Positions 34,914 through 43,823 of a stretch of DNA of 64,000 nt are shown piece by piece. Position numbers and translations under genes: made by a program. The notes under the pieces are model-generated. The model saw only the letters and a list, made by a program, of their open reading frames with translations. It made no database searches and was not told the origin of the DNA. This DNA is from an uncultured Chloroflexota bacterium (lineage in GTDB: Bacteria; Chloroflexota; UBA11872; VXNJ01): NCBI GenBank assembly GCA_913043205.1, contig CAJWLF010000010.1:1-64000 (forward strand). Direction: 5' to 3'. Position 1 is the stretch's first letter, and the number at the start of each line of letters is the position of its first letter.

Positions 34914-36059
34914 CTATCCTAATTCCGCTGCAATATCAGCTACCGCATCTATCACCTGTTGTTGCTCATCAATTGTAATACCTGGAAATAGCGGTAGCGA
35001 TATCGTTGAGGATCCTATCGCTTCAGCGTTAGGATATTGACCCTCGAAACACCCGTAGTTACTTTCATAGTGGGACATCAGATGGATGGGACGAAAATTT
35101 ACAGCCACGCCTATTCCACGCTCCTGTAATCCGTGCAAGAAGGCATCGCGAACATCCGGATCCACCCGGATCGTAAACAGATGCGCTGCATGACGCAAAT
35201 TATCTATACGACGCATTAAAGCAATCCCTTGTACTTTGGCAAAGGATTCATGATAAAAGTTATATGCATTAATGCGAAGACGATGTAACTGTGCGATACG
35301 TTCTAATTGGCCGATAGCCAAAGCCGCCTGAATATTATTCATGTTCGCTTTCCAACCGGCATTCACCACGTCATAGTGCCTGTATAAACCTGTATAACGA
35401 TCGGCTGCATCAGCACTCATCCCATGCAATCTGAGCGTCCTCAACCGGTCAGCCAAGCTTTCATCATTAGTTACCACAGCCCCTCCCTCTCCAGACGTTA
35501 TATTTTTGGTAGCATAAAAACTCAAGCAGGCAGCATTAGAATGACTGCCCAATCCATAATCATTCCGTCGAGCTTCGAGCGCATGAGCGGCATCTTCAAT
35601 CACATGCAAGTTGTAATTGCCAGCTATTTCGCCGATAGCTTCCATATCACACATTTGGCCATACAGATGAACCGGAATAATGGCCTTTGTTCGTTCCGTT
35701 ACTGCCGCTTCAACCTGTTCAGGCGCTAGATTTCCTGTATCCAGATCGACATCTGCGAATACTGGGCGAGCCCCAACATGAAAAATAACGTTAGCTGTAG
35801 CGACAAAACTCATTGGCGTCGTTACCACCTCGTCGCCCGGCCCGACACCCATCGCAATCAGACAAAGATGCATAGATGACGTACAGCTCATAGTACCCAC
35901 TGCAAATCCAGTGTTCGTATAATCTGCTAATTTTGATTCGAAATCAGCAGTAACTTGTCCCGTGGTTAAAAAGTTTGTTCTTAACACTGAGGACACCCGT
36001 TCAACATCAGATTCATCGACTGCTGATCTGAAAAATGGTACCTTATTCAACTGGCTCAC
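34914..36059 (-). CDS. DegT/DnrJ/EryC1/StrS-family sugar aminotransferase
   Basis: A 381-residue PLP enzyme. The PLP Lys is K185 in SFYATKNITSGEGG, D156 in VIEDAAHA contacts the pyridine nitrogen, and the N-terminal GTMSCTSSMHLCL stretch holds the phosphate. These enzymes transfer an amino group to a keto-sugar nucleotide, giving amino-sugars for surface glycans. GTG start at 36059. It is followed on the same strand by the radical SAM gene after 111 nt. It probably provides an amino-deoxy sugar for the polymer made by this locus, although a PLP-dependent dehydratase of the same fold cannot be excluded. Confidence 0.92.
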   Translation of the reverse strand: MSQLNKVPFFRSAVDESDVERVSSVLRTNFLTTGQVTADFESKLADYTNTGFAVGTMSCTSSMHLCLIAMGVGPGDEVVTTPMSFVATANVIFHVGARPVFADVDLDTGNLAPEQVEAAVTERTKAIIPVHLYGQMCDMEAIGEIAGNYNLHVIEDAAHALEARRNDYGLGSHSNAACLSFYATKNITSGEGGAVVTNDESLADRLRTLRLHGMSADAADRYTGLYRHYDVVNAGWKANMNNIQAALAIGQLERIAQLHRLRINAYNFYHESFAKVQGIALMRRIDNLRHAAHLFTIRVDPDVRDAFLHGLQERGIGVAVNFRPIHLMSHYESNYGCFEGQYPNAEAIGSSTISLPLFPGITIDEQQQVIDAVADIAAELG

Positions 36060-36183
36060 TATTCCATCATCCGGGCGGATATCATCTTAGAGTCATCAAA
36101 CATTAACTTAAACCACCTGCGTTGCGCCAAAATAAGAGCTAAAACCTCCGGCTGGCCATCTACCAAAAGGGACTAGGCAGAAT

Positions 36184-36942
36184 TTGTTTCGTATACCTAT
36201 CATCAGTCGGCTGCTCAGATATAGCGGGGAGGTCGAATTTTTAGAAGCAGACGCTACTACAGATAATTTTAACCTTGAGGTATATAAATGGATGATGGAC
36301 TGGTTAAACATGGACTTAACAGAAAAACGCATACTAGATGCCGGATGCTGGAACGCACCATTTGAACACTACCTAAAGAAAAACAACATAGATGCATCTT
36401 GGGTAGGATTGGACCTAAATCAAACAGCTCTCAAGTCGATTACTATTAGGAGCCCCAAAGCCCCAGTGGTTATCGGGGACCTGACAAAAGAGTTACCATT
36501 TGCCCATGATTCCTTCGACGTCATAGTGTATTTGCAAGCATACGAGCATTTGCCAAAAGGGAAAGACCGAGATTCGTTGAAACACTTGGCGAAATTACTC
36601 AAGCCAAATGGCACACTGATACTATCGACTCAGCTAAATAGTCCGCTAACTGTACTGGACCCGGCATGGGTTTTAGGACATAGACACTATTGGCCTGGCG
36701 ACCTTCGTAAATCGGCCGAATTAGCCGGCTTACATGTTGTCAATGAAGCTGCCTCTGGCGGCTTTTGGCAATACATGGATGTAATGGGGCTATATTTCGC
36801 CAAGCATGTCTTTAGACGCAAGTATTCCACACCAAATTGGATGAAGAATTTGTGTGTAAAAGAATTCACACCACACTCAAAACTGACATCGACTATGTAT
36901 TGGCTCAGATGTCAGAAGAAAGCGACAGTCGATGCTAAATGA
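36184..36942 (+). CDS. class I SAM-dependent methyltransferase
   Basis: A 252-residue methyltransferase. Motif I is ILDAGCWNAP (about 50-59), the acidic residue after strand 2 is in WVGLDLNQTA, and DSFDVIVYLQAYEHLPKG fits motif IV. LKPNGTLILSTQ is the usual post-motif strand. It starts at TTG 36184. Its last codons overlap the next gene by four bases (ATGA), so the two are translationally coupled. The substrate is probably a sugar or lipid intermediate of the envelope locus, judged only from neighbours. Confidence 0.85.
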   Translation: MFRIPIISRLLRYSGEVEFLEADATTDNFNLEVYKWMMDWLNMDLTEKRILDAGCWNAPFEHYLKKNNIDASWVGLDLNQTALKSITIRSPKAPVVIGDLTKELPFAHDSFDVIVYLQAYEHLPKGKDRDSLKHLAKLLKPNGTLILSTQLNSPLTVLDPAWVLGHRHYWPGDLRKSAELAGLHVVNEAASGGFWQYMDVMGLYFAKHVFRRKYSTPNWMKNLCVKEFTPHSKLTSTMYWLRCQKKATVDAK

Positions 36943-37376
36943 AGATCCAATGGCACATCGCAATGGGGAGCATAGCGGCCAGCTTATGGTATTACAAAAC
37001 GAGGAGACACAGCGGATTACCAACATTTCTCATAGCTAACACAATGATAGATGTGGATCATTTCCCAGCCTATGCCATGAGAGAAGGAATACTCAACCCC
37101 AAGCACTTCTTGGAATTGGGCACCACTGGGCGAATATCGTCAGGAAGCAAAGAAGGACTAACAATCAATCAAATAGGCCATATCCCTAGACCATTTCACA
37201 ATGTTGCGTTCATGTTGATCTTGACTGTAGGAGCTATGCTTATACGACAATTACGGCCGATTGCTGCGGCTGTGTGGTTTCATCGAACATGTGATCTAAT
37301 AGACGAAACTGTATTGCGAAATTGGCAAAATGCAGTACAGCGCACAGCAGACAGTACTCGCAGCAGTCAAGACTAG
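36939..37376 (+). CDS. small membrane protein, possibly YdjM/DUF457-like metal-dependent hydrolase
   Basis: A 145-residue protein I cannot assign with confidence. It has two or three hydrophobic stretches, a conserved-looking ANTMIDVDHFPAYAM (about 34-48) and RPFHNVAF, then FHRTCDLIDE. The spaced His/Asp residues at membrane edges recall YdjM/DUF457 membrane hydrolases. It overlaps the upstream methyltransferase by ATGA. Its stop codon overlaps the Shine-Dalgarno of the carbamoyltransferase, so all three are probably expressed as a unit. Confidence 0.6.
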   Translation: MKIQWHIAMGSIAASLWYYKTRRHSGLPTFLIANTMIDVDHFPAYAMREGILNPKHFLELGTTGRISSGSKEGLTINQIGHIPRPFHNVAFMLILTVGAMLIRQLRPIAAAVWFHRTCDLIDETVLRNWQNAVQRTADSTRSSQD

Positions 37377-37379
37377 GAG
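37375..37379 (+). promoter_or_regulatory. Shine-Dalgarno site supporting a CTG start
   Basis: AGGAG, overlapping the preceding TAG and 8 nt before CTG at 37388. The in-frame ATG at 37322 lies inside the upstream gene and has no such site. Confidence 0.6.
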
Positions 37380-37387
37380 TTATAGCA

Positions 37388-39046
37388 CTGATAATACTCG
37401 GACTAACATCACCAGTCTCCTGGAATAACGCTGCAGCTGTAGTGAAAAATGGTGAATTGGTATCAGCAGCGGAAGAAGAACGATTCAACAGAATAAAACA
37501 GTCCCCTAGAATACCCCCTGTCAAATCAGCAGATTATTGTCTCAACGCAGCCGGTGTTACCGCTGACGAAGTCGATTACATAGCTTTCGGCTTCGATGGG
37601 CCCGCTAAATATCTCAGAAAGACCGCGTTTGCCCACATAAAAGCAGGGGAATATCGGCACTTGCTGCAAAGCTTCCCAGGATCCATCGAATACGCCATCC
37701 AATTGTATAAATTGCGTTCTGAATTAATTGAATCACATCCTGCATTGGCCTCTAAACCGTGGGTATTTGTACCCCATCATCTGTGCCATGCAGCAAGTTC
37801 ATATCGCGTGTCCGGATTCAATGAAGCCATCATTTTGACGGTGGATGGCAACGGGGAAAATGACAGCGGCATAACCGCTGTAGGCAGGGGCCCTAATATC
37901 GAGGTGATAGCCCGCAGGTCAATAGCTCAGTCTTTAGGAGGATACTACGGGAATGTTACTCAAGCACTCGGATTTAGAAGACATGTAGATGAGGGCAAAG
38001 TTATGGGTTTGGCCCCTTACGGTACTGACAGATTTGACTTTTCAGGCCTCAAGATTTCGGGCCACGATTATAAATTCTCACGAGGCTACAACTACAAACG
38101 TTTCTGGGAAGAAACCACTGTACGACGCAAACAGGGGCAACCGATCACATCGGACCATCAAGATTTTGCAGCTAGTGCACAAGCCAGACTTGAAGATGCC
38201 GGAGTAGCCCTGGCTCAAGGGGCACACTCGCGTACCGGGTTAAGAAAAGTATGCCTTAGTGGAGGGGTTGCACTCAACTGTGATATGAACGCCAAAATAA
38301 TGGAGCTGGATTTCGTAGACCAACTATATACGCAGCCCGCCTCCCATGATGCAGGTACCGCCATAGGGGCAGCCTTCGAATTATCAGCTCGCATGGGAGA
38401 TAAATCAGATTTCGTAATGTCTCATGCTTACTGGGGCCCTGAATATAGTTCGAACGAAATAGGCAGCTTCCTGAAGGAATCCGGAGTGATGTTTTCACAA
38501 AGCCAAGACATAGCAAAAGACACTGCAAAAATCCTTCACGAAGGAAAGATAGTAGGCTGGTTTCAAGGCAGGCTAGAAATAGGTCCTCGCGCCCTAGGTA
38601 ATCGAAGTATTCTAGCTAACCCATCAATCCCAGGCATGAAAGATCGGATCAACCTAAAAGTTAAGCACAGAGAAGATTGGCGACCATTCGCCCCATCTAT
38701 GCTTGCTGAATCAGCAAATCAACTGGTGTTTAAATCTGAACCATCCCCGTTCATGTTGCTAACGTTTACAGTAAGACCAGAATGGCGTAATGCACTACAG
38801 GAAGCCACGCATGTTGACCACACAGTACGATCTCAAACCGTGACTAAAACAGCAAACCCTCTCTACCATCATCTGATAACTGAATTTGAGTCATTATCGG
38901 GAATCCCTGCATTGCTGAACACTTCATTCAACGACGCAGGCGAACCAATAGTTATGTCTCCTCGCGACGCCATACGAACATTTTTCTGCACAGGACTTGA
39001 CTACCTTGCAATAGGCGATTATTTGGTTTCCAAAAGGCCCCACTGA
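37388..39046 (+). CDS. NodU/CmcH-family carbamoyltransferase, probable CTG start
   Basis: A 552-residue carbamoyltransferase that uses carbamoyl phosphate and ATP to O-carbamoylate a sugar or natural product. The N-terminal part has PHHLCHAASSYRVSGF and ILTVDGNGENDSG for metal and adenylate chemistry; SGGVALNCDMN and GRLEIGPRALGNRSILANP mark the Kae1-like and C-terminal domains. The family begins with a short M-I-I-L-G strand. Here that strand follows CTG at 37388, which has AGGAG 8 nt before it. ATG at 37322 would add 22 residues inside the preceding gene. It likely decorates the envelope polymer. Confidence 0.9.
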   Translation: MIILGLTSPVSWNNAAAVVKNGELVSAAEEERFNRIKQSPRIPPVKSADYCLNAAGVTADEVDYIAFGFDGPAKYLRKTAFAHIKAGEYRHLLQSFPGSIEYAIQLYKLRSELIESHPALASKPWVFVPHHLCHAASSYRVSGFNEAIILTVDGNGENDSGITAVGRGPNIEVIARRSIAQSLGGYYGNVTQALGFRRHVDEGKVMGLAPYGTDRFDFSGLKISGHDYKFSRGYNYKRFWEETTVRRKQGQPITSDHQDFAASAQARLEDAGVALAQGAHSRTGLRKVCLSGGVALNCDMNAKIMELDFVDQLYTQPASHDAGTAIGAAFELSARMGDKSDFVMSHAYWGPEYSSNEIGSFLKESGVMFSQSQDIAKDTAKILHEGKIVGWFQGRLEIGPRALGNRSILANPSIPGMKDRINLKVKHREDWRPFAPSMLAESANQLVFKSEPSPFMLLTFTVRPEWRNALQEATHVDHTVRSQTVTKTANPLYHHLITEFESLSGIPALLNTSFNDAGEPIVMSPRDAIRTFFCTGLDYLAIGDYLVSKRPH

Positions 39047-39210
39047 AACGCTAATACAACCCATCATCTGATTACTGTGTCCAACATGTATATCCTTTGC
39101 GGTAGGATTGGACTCATCAACTAACCTCGAGCAACATCTTGAGACGATGTGGATCAAGGATATCTGTAAATGTGCTGCTCCAATAAGGATGCATAAGCAA
39201 AAGACCTTCA

Positions 39211-41859
39211 ATGAGAATACTTAATCGCATTTGGCCAATATTATCTATTCCCTCAGTGCTTATAGGAGCTTGGTGGAATTTCTTAACAGCGCCGGGCTGG
39301 CTACATCAGCTAGACATCGACTACCCACCATATCTCGACGACTTACTTGGCGATTTTTTCCCACTTTTGGCTGCCGATGGAGTTTTCGCCATTCGTCATC
39401 TACCGTTGGCTCCGCCTATGACAGTAGCTTTTGCACTATCTAGGTTAATCGATGGTGATTCGACGTCGGCCATACGCTTTATGCTAATGGGCGAAGCCAT
39501 GCTCGCTGCAACCACTATGACTATCACGGTATTGATGGTTGTAGGAAACGGATATAAATCACGCCTACCAATCTATTTCGCAGCTATCATTGCTGGATTA
39601 TTCTACAGTCTCAATCCTTGGTTCATAGCCCGTGCTGAACATGTAGGCTTGCTACTCGGATACTCTCTGGCACCAATATTGATGACCCTACTGACTATGT
39701 GGTACCGGACAAATCAAATCCGATTTGCGATAGCTACCGGTGCAGTCTTAGCAGTCATGGCTACCAGTGTTCATTACATGGTAGCTGGCTGGTTCATAAT
39801 TAGCTTCATCGCAATTATCCATGTGTTAACACACAGAAATACTACTACCTTAAGACGCGTCTCAATCGCTTATACCGCAGGATTGGCAACCATGTCTATC
39901 CTGCTAGCTTACATAATCGTGCCAGGGATGGCGTCCATATTGCACCTAAATACTCTTCCCTCAGAATTGGCTGCACCGCAAAACTCGTTTGTAACGACTG
40001 CAAATCATTATTTGGCACTAGATGCGATTACTTTGGCCAGCAATGCCAACTGGTCTCATCATATGCGCCCTCCGGGTATAGAAGGATGGGCATGGACTGC
40101 AATAAGCCTATTGCCTTTAGGTGCATTATTGTTTGGTATTTTGAAACTCAGAAACACCCGCTTCATAGGCCTCAGTTTGCTTTCCATCGCTCTGGCCACT
40201 GCACTTTTAATACAAATGGGCGGATCAGATCTATCGGGCAGACCATTATTTTGGATAACGGATCACGTTCCAGGAGGACGACTACTTAGAGAACCAGACA
40301 AATTTACAGGCCTAATCGGCTTGGCTTGGTCTTGGGGAATTGGGACTTGCTTAATCTCTATATGGACAATTGCTACCAAGCCTACTCATCGCAACAATGT
40401 AAGAAGACTATCTGTTAGCACGATATTCATACTAGTGCTTGCAAACATTTCTTACACACCCATAAATAACTTCTTATGGAACGGAGATAACAATGGGCAA
40501 AGCTGGCTACCAACCGAATTTCCAAGTGGATATGAATTAGCCTTGAATCACACCAGATCTTCTGGGACAACTGATAAGGTGGGGGTCTTTGAAGTGGCCG
40601 ACCGTCAAGTTGATTGGGACGCCAGCAGGACTTTAAAGCACCCTCTGGCCAGAGGCACCGGTGCGACCAATTTAATTACTCAACGTAATAGCAATGGCCA
40701 TCGCATACTATCAGCGATCGGACTGGCAGAAGTCTCTCAGTTAAGACCGTTGCTTCATAATCTAGGAGCAACTAAGTTAGTGGTAGCCAGTGACACAGCG
40801 GCCGGGAAAGAGATCAAATCTAAGATAGGGTCCGTCTCTTCGTTGGAAATAGAAACCGATGTAGCTAGTGTCTACAGCATCAATAATGTAAAAAAACAAC
40901 CGGTGAAAGCATTTTCTCAATGGATCGCTGTAACAGGTCTAACGGAAGGACAAGCAGATAGTGCATCGGTACTGCTGGATGGACCAGACCGACCATGCAT
41001 TCAAGAACTCGATATTGTCCCTTCCATAACCAAACACATCCACCCATACGAACTTACATGTAACAAGGATGTCGTAATTCAACCAGTTTCCAATACCGCA
41101 GCAAAGCTAGCAGGATGGGAGCAGAGTGGCGGCGACATATCGGGGTACAGCAGATGGATTGACACGTTAGAGCGAGAAAATTTGTCTTTATTTGAATTCG
41201 ACTATGGTGTCGGTATGACCTGGACCAAACATTCATCTCGTAATCCGCTTACATTGAATCTAGCTGTAAAAGAATCCGGAACCATATTCATTCGAGCATT
41301 AGTGGGAAAAGGATCCTCTCCACTGCTGATAACACTAAATAATACTCCCGTTTATTCAGGCGACAGAATCAATTCCAGACCAGTGTTGAAGTGGATCGAG
41401 TTAGGACCGGCAGCAACTCACAACAAGCTTTTGATCGAAACAGCAACAGCAGACGATATAGCCGCGATCAACGCTATAGGGTTTCTGCCCAAACCACACA
41501 ATCAACCCCGCCAACAAGATACTATTTTCAAACCTCCTACCGTCAGCATGGAAGAACAGTCAGTCACATCTGATCGCATAACAGTTACAAATGCAAAAGG
41601 CCCTTTCATACTAGAAGTAGACAGACCGTACCACAGGCTTTGGCAAGCCAAATATCCTGGAGGGACAGCCAATCCAATACCTATGACTTATGGCAAAACA
41701 GGGTACGTAATTCCCGCAATAGGCGACTATCAGATAACGACGATATTCAGACCTCAACAACCATTCTTTGCTGGCGTCATCATTACAATCATTGGGTCGA
41801 TAGTGACACTCTTATACCTGACATTAGCTATGATCAATGGCGACAAACAGCGACATTGA
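39211..41859 (+). CDS. giant multi-pass membrane protein, YfhO/AftD-like GT-C candidate (paralogue 1)
   Basis: An 882-residue protein. About twelve membrane segments occupy residues 1-430, with an acidic first loop (LDIDYPPYLDDLLGDFF) suited to a GT-C active site. RLLREPDKFTGLIGLAW corresponds to the RSPWFKFT stretch of the three minus-strand paralogues. A long extracytoplasmic region follows, then the shared C-terminal block YHRLWQAKYPGG...GYVIPAIGDYQITTIFRPQ and one last membrane segment. Known proteins of this layout transfer sugars from lipid carriers outside the membrane. Its residue composition (Thr, Asn, Ile) differs from its paralogues. It starts 164 nt after the carbamoyltransferase gene. 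Confidence 0.65.
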   Translation: MRILNRIWPILSIPSVLIGAWWNFLTAPGWLHQLDIDYPPYLDDLLGDFFPLLAADGVFAIRHLPLAPPMTVAFALSRLIDGDSTSAIRFMLMGEAMLAATTMTITVLMVVGNGYKSRLPIYFAAIIAGLFYSLNPWFIARAEHVGLLLGYSLAPILMTLLTMWYRTNQIRFAIATGAVLAVMATSVHYMVAGWFIISFIAIIHVLTHRNTTTLRRVSIAYTAGLATMSILLAYIIVPGMASILHLNTLPSELAAPQNSFVTTANHYLALDAITLASNANWSHHMRPPGIEGWAWTAISLLPLGALLFGILKLRNTRFIGLSLLSIALATALLIQMGGSDLSGRPLFWITDHVPGGRLLREPDKFTGLIGLAWSWGIGTCLISIWTIATKPTHRNNVRRLSVSTIFILVLANISYTPINNFLWNGDNNGQSWLPTEFPSGYELALNHTRSSGTTDKVGVFEVADRQVDWDASRTLKHPLARGTGATNLITQRNSNGHRILSAIGLAEVSQLRPLLHNLGATKLVVASDTAAGKEIKSKIGSVSSLEIETDVASVYSINNVKKQPVKAFSQWIAVTGLTEGQADSASVLLDGPDRPCIQELDIVPSITKHIHPYELTCNKDVVIQPVSNTAAKLAGWEQSGGDISGYSRWIDTLERENLSLFEFDYGVGMTWTKHSSRNPLTLNLAVKESGTIFIRALVGKGSSPLLITLNNTPVYSGDRINSRPVLKWIELGPAATHNKLLIETATADDIAAINAIGFLPKPHNQPRQQDTIFKPPTVSMEEQSVTSDRITVTNAKGPFILEVDRPYHRLWQAKYPGGTANPIPMTYGKTGYVIPAIGDYQITTIFRPQQPFFAGVIITIIGSIVTLLYLTLAMINGDKQRH

Positions 41860-42008
41860 TGAACTGCCTTACAACACAACAAGGACCTTTAAATACCTTG
41901 GATTAAGTCAATCATCTTCGGCACAGTCGCACAAACTCAAGTGTTGCCAGTTGCCAAGAAAAAGCTAGCGAAGCAGCCACATCAAAAGACCTAAGATCAG
42001 TCGTAGCG

Positions 42009-42755
42009 TCAATGATCATCTCGAAGTAATCTGGCTCGGGCCACAGAAACTATCGAGGTGCCCCACGGAATGTCCATCCTATTGACCAACATCTTTTCTG
42101 TCGCGAATACTGCATAGAGAAATGGGTTCAACCAACCTGGAGTAAGTCTATTCTCAGATCTAGGACGGATACCTGTTTTGTTTAAAATCTTCCTGGCCAA
42201 CAATATAGGAATGCTTAAAATCATGTTTATACAAGTACATCGAATAGGATCATGGCCAGATGCCTGCAATAATCGCTTCAGTTGAGCAGGTGAATATCGT
42301 CTGAAGTGGCCGGAGACATCATCTTGCCAACCCCACAAAACATCATATGCAGGAACAGTTACTAATAATGTTCCCCCCGGCATCAACACCCTGTGTATTT
42401 CCTCAAGAGCTGATACATCATCCTGAAGATGCTCAAGCACATCTAACACTACCACTGCAGCAAAACTATCAGAGTTAAATGGCAGGCTATCAGCACTCCC
42501 CATCATGGGCAGATAGCCCTCGTCTGCACATACTTTCATTGAATCAAAATCAGAATCCAATGCCACTATCGTTCGTCCAAACTTGGCAATAAACGCCCGG
42601 TTTGTCGCAGGCCCAGAGCCTAGATCCAATATAGGGCCTCGGGGAGCATCTTGTATGTGCTGGCGGGCAATTTTGTATAAAATCTCACGGCGTGCACGAT
42701 ACCACCAATGCCTATCGCGTATAGAATGCAATTCATTTAATAAGCCGGGCTGCAA
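42009..42755 (-). CDS. class I SAM-dependent methyltransferase
   Basis: A 248-residue methyltransferase with motif I ILDLGSGPATN (about 42-52), IVALDSDFDS, and AAVVVLDVLEHLQDD at motif IV, then LMPGGTLLVTVPAY. The opening HWWYRARREIL is typical of methyltransferases in surface-polysaccharide clusters. A basic, hydrophobic C-terminal region suggests a membrane-associated lipid or sugar-lipid substrate. TTG start with GGAG 9 nt upstream. It is divergent from the GT2 gene to its right. Confidence 0.88.
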   Translation of the reverse strand: MQPGLLNELHSIRDRHWWYRARREILYKIARQHIQDAPRGPILDLGSGPATNRAFIAKFGRTIVALDSDFDSMKVCADEGYLPMMGSADSLPFNSDSFAAVVVLDVLEHLQDDVSALEEIHRVLMPGGTLLVTVPAYDVLWGWQDDVSGHFRRYSPAQLKRLLQASGHDPIRCTCINMILSIPILLARKILNKTGIRPRSENRLTPGWLNPFLYAVFATEKMLVNRMDIPWGTSIVSVARARLLRDDH

Positions 42756-42854
42756 CAGAATGTTCTCCGGTATGTTGTTTAAATCATGAGCTAGCAGGTT
42801 ACCCTAGACCTGCGATAATTGCTCATCCATAAGTTCTATTAGAGGATTTCAACA

Positions 42855-43823
42855 ATGAACAACACCTCGCCAGAGTTGTCTATAGTCATCCCAATATATA
42901 ACGAAGCTGGGACGATAGAGTCGCTGGCTAACGAACTGAACACTGCGTTAGCGGATTTACGATTCGAATTAATTTTTGTCGATGATGGATCTAAAGATGA
43001 ATCGTCGAATTTACTAAAGCAGTTGGCGGACAAATCACAGCACGTAACTGTGATTCAGCTCGCCAATAATTTCGGTCAATCTACAGCTCTGGCAGCTGGA
43101 TTTAGAGAGGCGTCAGCTCCTCTCATCGCTACGATAGACGGCGATGGCCAAAATGACCCTCGAGATTTACCGAAATTAATCGCTAAACTCGGGGATAAGT
43201 ACGACGTGGTAAGTGGATGGCGACAAGCTCGTACAGGATCGCTTGTTACACGTCGCATTCCGTCCTTAATCGCCAACTGGTTGATAGACCGAGTAATGGG
43301 TGGACAAGTGCACGACAACGGATGTGGGCTCAAGCTATACCGAAAACCCATTATTGACCGTATAAAACTGCACGGAGAAGGGCACCGATTAATCTTAGTT
43401 CAAGCAGCTCTTATGGGTGCGCGCATCGGAGAAGTTGCAGTGTCAGACAGAATAAGGACTTATGGAAAATCAAATTATGGGATTTCACGGATATATAAAG
43501 TACTGCTAGACCTTTTAGCTTTAAAGTTCCTCAGCGCCTACGGATATAAACCCATACGTATCTTCGGAGGGATTGGATCCTTAATGCTGCTGTCTTCAGT
43601 CGGATTGGCAATAGGACTTCTAGTATGGCGATTTTCAGGAGGAGGTTACATCGTACAAACCCCATTGGCCCCATTAGCAGGGTTCTTGTTTATCTCAGGT
43701 CTGTTGCTAGTCCTTCTCGGACTGTTGGCCGAACTTATAGTCCGTGTTTACCAGGAAGTGCTAGACAGACCTGATTACATAATCCAACGCCGAATACCTC
43801 CACGAAAAGACATCAACAAGTAG
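42855..43823 (+). CDS. family 2 glycosyltransferase, DPM1/GtrB-like, with C-terminal membrane anchor
   Basis: A 322-residue polyprenyl-phosphate sugar transferase type. It has SIVIPIYNEAG (9-19), FVDDGSKDES (about 40-49), the DGDGQNDP nucleotide-sugar motif near 92-99 and GCGLKLYRK. Two C-terminal membrane segments (about 233-257 and 268-293) anchor it. Such enzymes make the lipid-linked sugar donors that GT-C transferases use, which fits the neighbouring giant membrane proteins. ATG start. The 3' end overlaps the minus-strand giant membrane gene by 49 nt. Confidence 0.93.
   Translation: MNNTSPELSIVIPIYNEAGTIESLANELNTALADLRFELIFVDDGSKDESSNLLKQLADKSQHVTVIQLANNFGQSTALAAGFREASAPLIATIDGDGQNDPRDLPKLIAKLGDKYDVVSGWRQARTGSLVTRRIPSLIANWLIDRVMGGQVHDNGCGLKLYRKPIIDRIKLHGEGHRLILVQAALMGARIGEVAVSDRIRTYGKSNYGISRIYKVLLDLLALKFLSAYGYKPIRIFGGIGSLMLLSSVGLAIGLLVWRFSGGGYIVQTPLAPLAGFLFISGLLLVLLGLLAELIVRVYQEVLDRPDYIIQRRIPPRKDINK

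Noticed and set aside
37322-37387. ATG start for the carbamoyltransferase
   Set aside because: It overlaps the preceding gene, lacks a Shine-Dalgarno and adds residues absent from the family.
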